From CAYSCW01 sp964449165 (GTDB taxonomy: Bacteria > Acidobacteriota > Aminicenantia > Aminicenantales > Aminicenantaceae): DNA of 64,000 nucleotides. Location: assembly GCA_964449165.1 (NCBI GenBank), contig CAYVAT010000001.1, positions 145,442 through 209,441 on the forward strand. Reading direction: 5' to 3'. This document shows positions 41,178-49,874 of the stretch, in pieces (positions within the stretch are counted from its first letter, which is position 1; each line of letters starts with the position of its first letter). The position numbers were made by a program, and so were the translations under genes. The notes beneath the pieces are model-generated. The model made no database searches, was not told where the DNA came from, and was given only the letters and a program-made list of their open reading frames with translations.

Positions 41178-42598
41178 TGAGAGAAAAAAGAATAATGGTT
41201 GTGGAAGATAACAGGATTATTGCTGCGAGTATAAAAAGTACCTTAGAAAGTCTAGATTACAGAGTGCCTGCCGTAGTCTCTTCAGGAGAGGATGCGGTAA
41301 AAAAAGCTGAGAACGATCATTTTGATCTGATCTTGATGGATATCGTCCTTGAGGGAGAAATAGATGGTATAGAAGCTGCTTCCCAAATCCGATCCCGATT
41401 CAATATTCCGGTTGTTTTTCTCACTGCTTATTCAGACAAGAAAATGCTGGAAAGGGCAAAAATAACCGAGCCTTTTGGTTATATTATCAAGCCTTTTGAA
41501 GAAAAGGAACTTCATTCAACTATAGAAATCGCCTTATACAAACATGATATGGAGAAGGAATTACGAGAAAGTCGGGAATGGTTTTCCACTACGCTCAACA
41601 GTATCGGAGATGCTGTGATTGCCACTGATAAAAAGGGATCAATAACATTTATGAATTCTGTTGCTGAGGCGCTTACAGGTTGGAAGCAAAAAGAGGCTCT
41701 TGGAAAGGATCTAAAAGACAGGATTAGACTCGTTCTCAACGATGAGGCATATTCTCAGAAAAAGAATAAAGGGAAGACATCTGGAAAGGGGAGAATTATC
41801 CATTATGTGGATCAGGCTATGCTTATTAATAAAGGCAACCAGAAAATACCTGTAGATTACAGTGATGCACCTATTAGAGATGAGCAAGGGGGGGTCCTGG
41901 GAAGCGTTCTTGTTTTCCGGGATGTCTCAGAACGAAAGCAGGCTCAGGAAGAACTGCAGCAGAGTTTCATAAAATTGCGGAAAACCCTGGATGAAACTGT
42001 ACAGTCTCTTGCCTCGGCCGTAGAAATGAGAGATCCCTATACCGCAGGCCACCAGGAAAGAGTGGCCAATTTGGCCTGTGCTATAGCTAAAGAGATGGGC
42101 CTTCCTGATGCACAGATCGAAGGCATCAGGATGGCCGGAGTCATCCATGATATCGGAAAGATTTATGTTCCCGCTGAAATCCTCAATAAACCTTCTCGAT
42201 TGAATGAAGCCGAGATTATGCTAATAAAAAAACATCCCCAGGTGGGTTACGATATATTGAAGGGAATAGAATTTCCTTGGCCTATCGCCCAAATAGTGCT
42301 TCAGCATCATGAAAGGATGCTGGGAACTGGATATCCCCAAGGTCTGAGTGGGGGAGATATTCTCTTAGAAGCGAGGATTATTGGAGTCGCTGATGTTGTA
42401 GAAGCTATGTACTCCCATCGTCCCTACAGGCCATCCATGGGGGTAGAGAAGACATTACAGGAGATATCAAAAAACAGGGCGATTCTCTATGATCCGGTCG
42501 TGGTGGATGCCTGCATTAAGCTTTTCACAGAAAGAGGGTTTAAATTCGAAGATGAGATGAAAAAGATGCAGGAGGAATTCCTTCCTGAAAGCTATTAA
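41177..42598 (+). CDS. Response regulator REC-PAS-HD-GYP, paralogue with swapped receiver
   Basis: The 473-residue protein has the same layout as the product of 36341-37762, and its PAS and HD-GYP regions are encoded by the 921-bp identical block. The receiver (VVEDNRIIAASIKSTLESL, LMDIVLEG) is instead closest to that of the HisKA_2 kinase at 8345 (RIIAESIKSALNNM). HD-GYP residues are intact. The start codon overlaps the stop of the preceding kinase. The two HD-GYP outputs thus appear nearly identical but are wired to different inputs, through different receivers. Confidence 0.93.
   Translation: MREKRIMVVEDNRIIAASIKSTLESLDYRVPAVVSSGEDAVKKAENDHFDLILMDIVLEGEIDGIEAASQIRSRFNIPVVFLTAYSDKKMLERAKITEPFGYIIKPFEEKELHSTIEIALYKHDMEKELRESREWFSTTLNSIGDAVIATDKKGSITFMNSVAEALTGWKQKEALGKDLKDRIRLVLNDEAYSQKKNKGKTSGKGRIIHYVDQAMLINKGNQKIPVDYSDAPIRDEQGGVLGSVLVFRDVSERKQAQEELQQSFIKLRKTLDETVQSLASAVEMRDPYTAGHQERVANLACAIAKEMGLPDAQIEGIRMAGVIHDIGKIYVPAEILNKPSRLNEAEIMLIKKHPQVGYDILKGIEFPWPIAQIVLQHHERMLGTGYPQGLSGGDILLEARIIGVADVVEAMYSHRPYRPSMGVEKTLQEISKNRAILYDPVVVDACIKLFTERGFKFEDEMKKMQEEFLPESY
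41507..42427 (+). repeat. 921-bp identical direct repeat, copy 2
   Basis: This is the partner of 36671-37591 with an offset of 4836 bp. The identity begins within the conserved EEKELHSTIEIA segment after the receiver and ends just before the last 55 codons. Confidence 0.92.
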
Positions 42599-43194
42599 GG
42601 AATTCTGACTATATAAATAGTGAATCAAGCAGGAAAAATGAAAGCAAGCTCGAGTTTTTTTGATGAAAATGATTGCATGATAACGTTCTTCTTTTGCTTC
42701 TAGTATTGACAGCAGCCTTTAGCTTGATTCCATAGGATTAAGGGACATCTTGTCCTCTGAAGGCGAGATGTCCATTTTTTTATCTCCCTTTTCAAATCCC
42801 GGCAGGTTCAGCACAAAGCCAAAAAAATAATGTAGAATAATCAAAAAGAAGGATGTCGATTGCGGTGTTTCGGAATGGGAAACCCATTTGAGATGGATTT
42901 AAGAAGATAAGAAAGAATACAGAAATTAAGAAAAGCTAAAAACCTTTGAAAGCCTGATAATCATACAGGTGTCCTCTTTGGAGATCAGCATGGTAATAAA
43001 GATAAGATAAAGGATATTGGCACGGTATTTGCTTGAATCCATCTGTCGTACAGAAATGTATGAAAAAAAAGATGAGGAGAAGTTCCAAAACTTCGAACGA
43101 TATGCAACTTTCTGAATTTTTATATGTTATAATATATAATATCGATAGGATTACAAAGATATATGATTTAGAATGAGATATTGGAGGGAAGAGG
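42599..43194. other. Intergenic region at the A+T-rich / G+C-richer boundary
   Basis: Apart from the terminator at 42743 no feature is evident. Composition and style change here: to the left are A+T-rich signalling and vesicle genes, to the right typical chromosomal genes. I see no integrase gene, tRNA or flanking direct repeat that would mark an island end. Confidence 0.5.
42743..42781 (+). terminator. Rho-independent terminator after the HD-GYP block
   Basis: GGACATC (42743-42749) pairs with GATGTCC (42767-42773) around a 17-nt loop and is followed by ATTTTTTTAT. It ends plus-strand transcription of the 36.3-42.6 kb block. Confidence 0.75.
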
Positions 43195-46100
43195 ATGAAA
43201 TTCATCTTCAATAAGAGATTTATGTACATTTCAAGCCTTCTTGTTTTGGGGATTGGAATATTCTCTGCCATTTCAGATGCGCAGTATTTTGGAAAGAACA
43301 AAGTGCAGTATGAACGTTTCCATTTCAAAGTCCTGAACACAAAGCATTTTGATCTCTATTTCTATCCTGAAGAAGAGGAGGCTGCCAAGGTAGCTGCTCG
43401 GCTTGCAGAACGCTGGTATGCCCGCTTCTCCCGCATTTTCAACCATGAGTTGAGAGACCGCCAGCCGTTGATACTCTATTCCAGCTCACCTCATTTCCAG
43501 CAGACAACAGCCATTCCCGGTTTCATAGGAGAAGGAACTGGAGGGGTTACCGAATTGTACAAGCGAAGAGTCGTCCTGCCCATGGGAGCATCGTTGGAAG
43601 AATCCGATCATGTCATCGGACACGAACTCGTGCATGCCTTCCAGTTTGACATTACCTCCCTTGGTCAATCCAGATCTGTTGGTGCTGCCCCTACAGCTCT
43701 TCGGCTTCCTCTGTGGTTCATCGAAGGACTGGCTGAGTACCTTTCCATTGGTGCAGTCGATCCCCACACCTCCATGTGGATGCGGGATTCGACTCGAAGG
43801 AAAAAACTTCCTTCAATCAAAAAAATGAAAGATCCTCAGTATTTTCCCTACAGGTATGGACAATCCTTGTGGGCTTACATCACGGGAAGATGGGGAGACA
43901 CTGCCGTTGAGCGCATCATGAAGGGAGTCAGCCGTACGGGAGACTACAAAAGTGTGTTCAAGAGAGTTCTCGGTGTTGATGAGAAAACGTTGTCCAAAGA
44001 TTGGCATGATTCCCTGAAAAAAGCCTATGACCCCCTAGTCCGGAAGACTGCGTTGGTAGAAAGTTCGAGTAGAGTGTTGTTCAAAGGTACAGAGAAAAAC
44101 GTGTTGAACATATCTCCAGCTCTCAGTCCGGATGGGAAACAGATCGTTTTTCTCTCCACAAAAGACCTTTTTTCTGTAGACTTGTTTTTGGCAAATGCAG
44201 CAACAGGAAAGATCAGAGAAAAACTTATCACCACAGCCGTCAATCCTCACTTCGAAAGCTTGCAGTTCATTAAATCAGCAGGGTGTTGGGATGCTGAAGG
44301 GAAGAGGTTTGTATTTGCTGGTGTGAAAAAGGGACAGCCTGTTTTGACTGTGCTCAACGTGGAGAGAGGGAAGATTGAGAAGGAGCGCATTTTCCCCGAA
44401 ATGGGGGAGATTCTCAACCCCACGTGGTCTCCTGATGGACATTTCCTTGCCTTTTCAGCTCTTAATGGCGGATTCACTGACCTCTTCGTCTATGACCTGG
44501 AGACAGATACATTGAAGAGGATGACCGATGATCAGTTCGCAGACCTTTACCCAGCATGGTCCCCTGATGGCCGCTGGATTGCTCTTTCCACAGATCGATT
44601 CTCCACCGATCTTTCAATCCTCAGCATCGGAAACTATGAGTTGGCTTTGATGGACCCAAACACAGGTGAGATAAAAAAAGTTCCTGCTTTCAAAGATGCC
44701 AAAAATATCAATCCTCAGTGGTCATCTGATGGGAAAAGCCTTTATTTCATCTCCAATCAGAATGGCATTCCCAATATCTTCGGGATTGACCTCCAAAGCC
44801 AAGCTATTTTCCAGGTGACTAATCTTTACACAGGAGTAAGCGGCATCACTGACATAAGTCCTGCTCTTTCTATTGCCCAAAAGACAGGTCAGATATCTTA
44901 TTGTGTGTATGAAGAGGACAAATACAGCATTTACTCCATAGATTCTCCAGAAAAGACAAAAGGTCAAGAAACGTTGATTCAGTTCGGGGAGATCAGGCCA
45001 TCGGTTCTTCCTCCCAGGACTAAACCAGAGGGAGAGCTCCTCGGGCTGTTGAAGAATCCTTTGTTCGGGCTTCCCGAAGAAACGGATTATGTAGTTAAAG
45101 ACTATAAACCCAAGTTGATACTGGATTATGTCAGTCCTCCCCAGTTAGCCATCGGAGTTGATAGATATGGCAGTTATGGAGGAGGAGGCATTGCCTTTTA
45201 CTTCAGTGATATGCTCGGGTATCACAATGTTGTTGCTATGGCGCAGGTGTCCAGCCGGTTGCAGGATTCAGCTGCTCTTGTGGGTTACCAGAACAGCACT
45301 CACCGTTTGAATTGGGGGGGAGTCGTCCAGCGAATTCCCTATATCTCGGCAGGATACAGTCAAGCATTGGGCTATGTCTTTGATGAACTGGCTATCATTG
45401 AACGGGAAGAGATCTATCGCCAGATCAACTATCAGGTGTCTGGATTTGCTTTCTATCCTTTGAGCCAAGTCCAGCGTTTCGAACTTTCCGCAGGATATCG
45501 GTTTATCGACTTTGACTGGGAGATGCGTACGCGAGCTTATTCCTATTACACCGGCACTGAGATCATCGATGAGAAGGAAGATTTACCGACTCCTGCAGGC
45601 CTTCATCTCGGTTTTGCCACCCCGGCCCTTGTCTATGACAGCTCCTTATATGGCGCGACTGGTCCCATCCTTGGACAAGCCTATCGCCTGGAGGCCACTC
45701 CTTTTTTAGGTTCTCTCAATTACTACACATTGCTGACTGATTTTAGGCGCTATATCATGCCGGTGAAGCCTTTTACGCTGGCCTTCCGCCTTCTTCATTA
45801 CGGACGCTACGGAAAGGACGCTGAAGACAGCCGTCTTTATCCTCTTTTTATTGGATATGAGACTCTTGTCCGTGGTTACAACAGTGGGTCTTTTAGTTTT
45901 GATGAATTTGGAGGTAATGGTTTCGATTACAGCCGGTTGTTCGGTAGCAAATTGCTGGTGGCCAACGTGGAGTTACGCTTTCCTCTTTTCCAGGTGCTGG
46001 GAATCGGAAAGGGGTATTACGGAATCCTGCCTTCAGACTTTATCGCTTTCTTTGATACAGGAGTGGCCTGGAGCGATGATAATAAGCCTGATTTGTTTGG

Positions 46101-46257
46101 ATTAATCAAAGGCTCTCGAGAGCCCCTCTCAAGCGTGGGAGTGGGAATCAGAACCAACTTGTTTGGCTACTTTATAATCGGAGTTAATTACGTTCGGCCT
46201 TTGAGCAGACCGGATAAAGGATGGTACTTCCAATTCTCCATCACGCCCGGGTTCTAG
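43195..46257 (+). CDS. Exported metallopeptidase / beta-propeller / outer-membrane barrel protein
   Basis: The 1020-residue protein starts behind GGAGGGAAGAGG and has a signal peptide (about 1-30, hydrophobic core YISSLLVLGIGIFSA). Residues 35-290 contain a gluzincin-type site HELVH (143-147). About 300-600 carry TolB/PD40 propeller blades (LSPDGKQIVF, WSPDGHFLAF, WSPDGRWIAL, WSSDGKSLYF). The last 370 residues are alternating aromatic strands ending in FSITPGF, as in Omp85/BamA-type barrels. The three modules together suggest a surface-anchored protein with peptidase ancestry. Similar proteins are, from memory, common in Acidobacteriota and Aminicenantes. Confidence 0.88.
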   Translation: MKFIFNKRFMYISSLLVLGIGIFSAISDAQYFGKNKVQYERFHFKVLNTKHFDLYFYPEEEEAAKVAARLAERWYARFSRIFNHELRDRQPLILYSSSPHFQQTTAIPGFIGEGTGGVTELYKRRVVLPMGASLEESDHVIGHELVHAFQFDITSLGQSRSVGAAPTALRLPLWFIEGLAEYLSIGAVDPHTSMWMRDSTRRKKLPSIKKMKDPQYFPYRYGQSLWAYITGRWGDTAVERIMKGVSRTGDYKSVFKRVLGVDEKTLSKDWHDSLKKAYDPLVRKTALVESSSRVLFKGTEKNVLNISPALSPDGKQIVFLSTKDLFSVDLFLANAATGKIREKLITTAVNPHFESLQFIKSAGCWDAEGKRFVFAGVKKGQPVLTVLNVERGKIEKERIFPEMGEILNPTWSPDGHFLAFSALNGGFTDLFVYDLETDTLKRMTDDQFADLYPAWSPDGRWIALSTDRFSTDLSILSIGNYELALMDPNTGEIKKVPAFKDAKNINPQWSSDGKSLYFISNQNGIPNIFGIDLQSQAIFQVTNLYTGVSGITDISPALSIAQKTGQISYCVYEEDKYSIYSIDSPEKTKGQETLIQFGEIRPSVLPPRTKPEGELLGLLKNPLFGLPEETDYVVKDYKPKLILDYVSPPQLAIGVDRYGSYGGGGIAFYFSDMLGYHNVVAMAQVSSRLQDSAALVGYQNSTHRLNWGGVVQRIPYISAGYSQALGYVFDELAIIEREEIYRQINYQVSGFAFYPLSQVQRFELSAGYRFIDFDWEMRTRAYSYYTGTEIIDEKEDLPTPAGLHLGFATPALVYDSSLYGATGPILGQAYRLEATPFLGSLNYYTLLTDFRRYIMPVKPFTLAFRLLHYGRYGKDAEDSRLYPLFIGYETLVRGYNSGSFSFDEFGGNGFDYSRLFGSKLLVANVELRFPLFQVLGIGKGYYGILPSDFIAFFDTGVAWSDDNKPDLFGLIKGSREPLSSVGVGIRTNLFGYFIIGVNYVRPLSRPDKGWYFQFSITPGF

Positions 46258-46696
46258 GAACTATCTTTAGGAAAACTCGAGAGGCTCAACAACAAGGACA
46301 TCCAAGGGGATAAATTCCTATATCGGTTCTTCTCTAGAAAAGCATATCGGATTCCAGACTCGTATAATGTTTGCTGCGGTTATTGCCAGGAAGAAAAAGA
46401 TGAGTGATAATCTGGGGATGATAGAAGAGGGATCAGAAGTTGTTGGATTACTGGTTTTTTGGCAAGGGTTTCAGAGAGCCAGGGACCGCCGTTTTTTTTC
46501 CTATATGGATGGGACTGATAACGGAAATGGAATTGCTCCAAGATGACGATTCAAAATTGACTTCCATTTTTTGCTCTGCTATAAGGAGCTTAGAAAAAGA
46601 GAAGATGAATCCTCTCCTTCGTATGGAAAAGGAAGAGTGAAAAGGAAGGAATTACGAATAAGTTGACTAAAATCTTCGTCGGATGGGAGGAATCGG
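46258..46696. other. Intergenic region
   Basis: No convincing gene is present. A 66-codon frame (46440-46640) lacks a ribosome-binding site and a recognisable sequence. No strong hairpin or shared repeat was seen. Confidence 0.5.
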
Positions 46697-47470
46697 ATGA
46701 TTGATCTGGCCATCATATCTGGCACCGGATTTTATGATTTTCCAGGATTAGAAGATGGAAAAGAGATGGAAATAACCACAAAATACGGCAAAGCCTCTTT
46801 ACACAGAGGAATTATTGCTGGAAGGGAGATCGTTTTTCTCGCTCGACACGGAAAAAACCACAGGATTTTGCCTAACATGATCAACTATCGAGCTAATCTT
46901 GTGGCCTTGAAGGAATTGGAGACACAAGCTCTGATTTCTACCACGGTGTGCGGGGTACTGGACCCAGACCTCCCTTTGGCAAAGTTAGCTGTCTTTGATG
47001 ATCTGTATTTTCCAGATAACCGTTTGCCCTCTGGAGAAACGTGCACTGTTTACGATGAGATAGGCCATAGATTGAGAGGTCATTATATTTTCGATAAGCC
47101 TTTTTCTGAGGAATTGAATGAGCAGATCATTACTGCCGCTGAGAATCCAATCACGCAAGTCGTTTATGCCCATGTCAATGGTCCCCGTTTCAATTCCAGG
47201 CCTGAGATCAGGATGCTCAAAAATTATGCCTCATTCGTTAGTCAGACCGCAGGGCCGGAAGTTATTCTTGCCGGTGAACTGGAGATTCCCTTTGCCCTCA
47301 TCGGTTTTGGTGTGGATTATGCCAATGGAGTTAAAGAGGTACCCACTCCGATTGAAGCCTTGACAGAGAACATCAAGAAGAGCAAGAGCATTTTCACTAC
47401 GGTGATCAAAAAACTCCTGGAAGTATACCGGGCACCTCAGTTCGAAGATTTTATCTACAGATTTGGATAA
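46697..47470 (+). CDS. 5'-methylthioadenosine/purine-nucleoside phosphorylase family (MTAP-type)
   Basis: This 257-residue enzyme has the family features: LAIISGTGFYDFPGL at the N-terminus with the phosphate-binding GTG, ARHGKNHRILPNMINYRANL, YAHVNGPRFNSRPEIRML, and a late DYANGV that binds the purine or ribose. MTAP-type enzymes phosphorolyse methylthioadenosine or purine nucleosides to a free base and a ribose-1-phosphate. Substrate choice between MTA and inosine/guanosine cannot be settled by eye. It stands alone before the pentose-phosphate genes, separated by 228 bp, and both supply or use phosphorylated pentoses. Confidence 0.88.
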   Translation: MIDLAIISGTGFYDFPGLEDGKEMEITTKYGKASLHRGIIAGREIVFLARHGKNHRILPNMINYRANLVALKELETQALISTTVCGVLDPDLPLAKLAVFDDLYFPDNRLPSGETCTVYDEIGHRLRGHYIFDKPFSEELNEQIITAAENPITQVVYAHVNGPRFNSRPEIRMLKNYASFVSQTAGPEVILAGELEIPFALIGFGVDYANGVKEVPTPIEALTENIKKSKSIFTTVIKKLLEVYRAPQFEDFIYRFG

Positions 47471-47698
47471 TAGAATCGGATTTTGACAGATGGGAATATT
47501 AATGAGAATCGATTGACAAATCTCTGAGAAATGATAAAACTTATCGAGTTCTAAGTCAGAGCTAGAAGGAGTGAGAAAGAAGAATGGAAGTGGACTCGAT
47601 AAGAAGCTGGATAAGAAGAAAGAGGCGTTGATATTGCCTCAAAGAAAATAAAATAGATTTAGATAAAGTTCGAATTTAAAATAAGGAGAGGGCGATCG

Positions 47699-48145
47699 AT
47701 GAAAGTCATTCTTGCCTCAGATCATGCAGGATTCAGACTCAAGGAGAAAGTCAAAGCATATCTCAAGAGGAAAAAGATAGAATTCGAGGATCTTGGGACG
47801 GATTCGCCCAAATCTGTAGATTACCCCGATTTTGCCATCAAGGCAGCTAAAAAAGTCGCCAAAAACAAAGATTATAGGGGAATCTTGATCTGTGGAACAG
47901 GAACGGGAATGGTGATAGCAGCCAACAAAGCGAGAGGTATAAGGGCGGTGGCTGCCTACGATGCCTATTCGGCAAAGATGTCCCGGGTGGATAACGATGC
48001 CAATGTCTTGGGTTTAAGGGGAAGGTTTTTTCCCTTTGAAAAGATAGAAAAGATCATATCAATCTGGTTGAAGACGCCTTTTAGCAATGAGCCAAGGCAT
48101 AAAAAACGGCTAAAGAAGATAGCCCAATACGAGGGAGAAAGATGA
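47699..48145 (+). CDS. rpiB: Ribose-5-phosphate isomerase B
   Basis: The 148-residue protein has ILASDHAGFRLKEKVKAYLK, the DSVDYPDFA-like region (SPKSVDYPDFAIK), GILICGTGTGMVIAANK with the catalytic Cys, and RVDNDANVLGLRGR. It interconverts ribose 5-phosphate and ribulose 5-phosphate. The ATG lies behind AAGGAGAGGGCGATCG. Its stop overlaps the start of the epimerase gene (ATGA), so the two are coupled. Confidence 0.95.
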   Translation: MKVILASDHAGFRLKEKVKAYLKRKKIEFEDLGTDSPKSVDYPDFAIKAAKKVAKNKDYRGILICGTGTGMVIAANKARGIRAVAAYDAYSAKMSRVDNDANVLGLRGRFFPFEKIEKIISIWLKTPFSNEPRHKKRLKKIAQYEGER

Positions 48146-48774
48146 ACAAATTTATCATTCCCGCGGTGATCGCCAAAACCCAGGATGAGCTGGATGCAAT
48201 CTTCGACAAAATCAGCAATCATGCCTCCTTAGTTCAACTCGATATCATGGACGGCAAGTTTGTCCCCAACTCCTCCCTTGATTTTGATTTCAAACTGCCT
48301 GAGAAGAACTACCAGTTTGAGGCTCATCTGATGATTGATAGCCCCATGCAGTGGGTTGAGCAGAATGGGGAAAAGGTGGATACCGTCATTGCTCATTTTG
48401 AAGCGGTCAATAATCCCGATGCCATCATAGCATCTATAAAGAATAAGGGAAAGAAGGCAGCCTTTGCCCTGAATCCGGAAACCGAGATTCATCAAATCAA
48501 GGATTATCTCTTGGCCATCGATCAAGTTTTAGTCATGACGGTTCATCCTGGCTTTTACGGCAGCAGATTTTTACCAGAGATGTTGAACAAAATCCGGGAA
48601 CTTAGAGACTTAAGGCCGAATTTGGATATCGAAGTGGATGGAGGAATCAAACCAGAGACAATCGGCATGGTGGATGAAGCTGGTGCAAATATGTTTGTCT
48701 CTGGATCGTATCTTATCCGCTCGGTTGATGTTGGAGAGAGAATTGATATCCTGAAGGCCAAGATAAGGGCTTGA
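48142..48774 (+). CDS. rpe: Ribulose-phosphate 3-epimerase
   Basis: This 210-residue TIM barrel has HASLVQLDIMDGKFVPNSS with the metal ligand Asp, FEAHLMIDSPMQWVEQ, VLVMTVHPGFYGSRFLPEM and IEVDGGIKPET, all epimerase hallmarks. The standard VHPGFGGQ reads VHPGFYGS here, a mild difference seen in divergent members. It interconverts ribulose 5-phosphate and xylulose 5-phosphate and completes the non-oxidative branch with rpiB upstream and transaldolase downstream. Confidence 0.9.
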   Translation: MNKFIIPAVIAKTQDELDAIFDKISNHASLVQLDIMDGKFVPNSSLDFDFKLPEKNYQFEAHLMIDSPMQWVEQNGEKVDTVIAHFEAVNNPDAIIASIKNKGKKAAFALNPETEIHQIKDYLLAIDQVLVMTVHPGFYGSRFLPEMLNKIRELRDLRPNLDIEVDGGIKPETIGMVDEAGANMFVSGSYLIRSVDVGERIDILKAKIRA

Positions 48775-48823
48775 CGGGAGACCAGCCCGGTTTTTTCTGG
48801 AAATTTTGAGAGAAGAGGCAAAG

Positions 48824-49801
48824 ATGAAACAGAAAAAAGGCTCCTCTTTTACTCTTGGTGTTGACCTGGGTGGTACCAAGGTGGAGGCCGCGTTGGTAGA
48901 CATAGAAGGCATCATTTTAAGTTCTCATAGGAATCCCACTCATCCTGAAAAAGAATCTTCCCAGATCATAGAGGACATCGTTACCTGTGTGGATCAGTGC
49001 CTTAACAAAGGAGAGAAGCACGCTCAAGCTCTTGGAATTGGAGTGGCTGGGCAAGTAGACTTATATGGAGTTGTCCGTTCCTCTCCTAACCTGGGATGGC
49101 GCAATGTCCCCTTGCGAAGTCTGTTGGAGGATAGAATGAAACTTCCCGTGTATGTTACCAATGACGTTCGTGCTGCCTCCTGTGGTGAATGGCGATTTGG
49201 AGCTGGGAAAGGAATAGATGATCTGATCGTTGTTTTTGTTGGTACAGGAATAGGCGGAGGAGTAGTGAGTGGAGGGCACATGCTAGAAGGATGCACCAAC
49301 ACAGCTGGAGAAATCGGCCACACCACTCTTTTCGCCGAAGGGCGCTCATGCCACTGCCCTAACCGTGGTTGTTTGGAGGCATATGCTGGAGGTTGGGCCA
49401 TAGCTGAACGCGCTCAGGAAGCTGTCCAGGGTGACTCCGTAGCGGGAAAAAGTCTGGTTTCTCTGGCCGGGAGTATAGAAAAAATCACAGCAGCTACTGT
49501 CAGCCGGGCCTACCATGAAGGTGACCTTCTGGCTTTTCAATTAGTGAAGGAGACCATACAGTATTTAGGTTCCAGCCTGGTAGGCATGGTTAATGCTTTC
49601 AATCCATGTGTAATCGTGATGGGTGGGGGAGTTGTTGAAGGATTACCAGAGATAGTCGAGGATGTGGGGGCCATTGTCAAGAAAAGAGCCTTGAGGCCTG
49701 CCGCGGAGAAAGTGAAAGTAGTCAAAGCCGCATTAGGAAATAAGGCAGGTATTATCGGGGCTGCAGCCCTAGCCCGGGAAGTTCTAAGAGAAAGCAGATA
49801 A
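48824..49801 (+). CDS. ROK-family sugar kinase (glucokinase-like)
   Basis: The ATG at 48824, after AGAAGAGGCAAAG, is preferred over TTG 48806; this gives 325 residues. TLGVDLGGTKVEAALV is the ATP phosphate loop, and the ROK zinc motif appears as CHCPNRGCLEAYAGG. VTNDVRAASCGEWRFG and VVFVGTGIGGGVV complete the active site. Most such enzymes phosphorylate glucose; related ones use other hexoses or N-acetylated sugars. Genomic context with phosphoglucose isomerase in the next gene supports glucose. Confidence 0.9.
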   Translation: MKQKKGSSFTLGVDLGGTKVEAALVDIEGIILSSHRNPTHPEKESSQIIEDIVTCVDQCLNKGEKHAQALGIGVAGQVDLYGVVRSSPNLGWRNVPLRSLLEDRMKLPVYVTNDVRAASCGEWRFGAGKGIDDLIVVFVGTGIGGGVVSGGHMLEGCTNTAGEIGHTTLFAEGRSCHCPNRGCLEAYAGGWAIAERAQEAVQGDSVAGKSLVSLAGSIEKITAATVSRAYHEGDLLAFQLVKETIQYLGSSLVGMVNAFNPCVIVMGGGVVEGLPEIVEDVGAIVKKRALRPAAEKVKVVKAALGNKAGIIGAAALAREVLRESR

Positions 49802-49874
49802 ACAACAGATTTGGAGAAGACAAATAAAAGCTGTCCGATTATGATGTGCAAAGGGATGAAGTAGGCAAAAAAGA

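Noticed and set aside
46440..46640. 66-codon frame between the outer-membrane protein and the phosphorylase
   Set aside because: No start signal and no protein-like pattern; the region looks non-coding.
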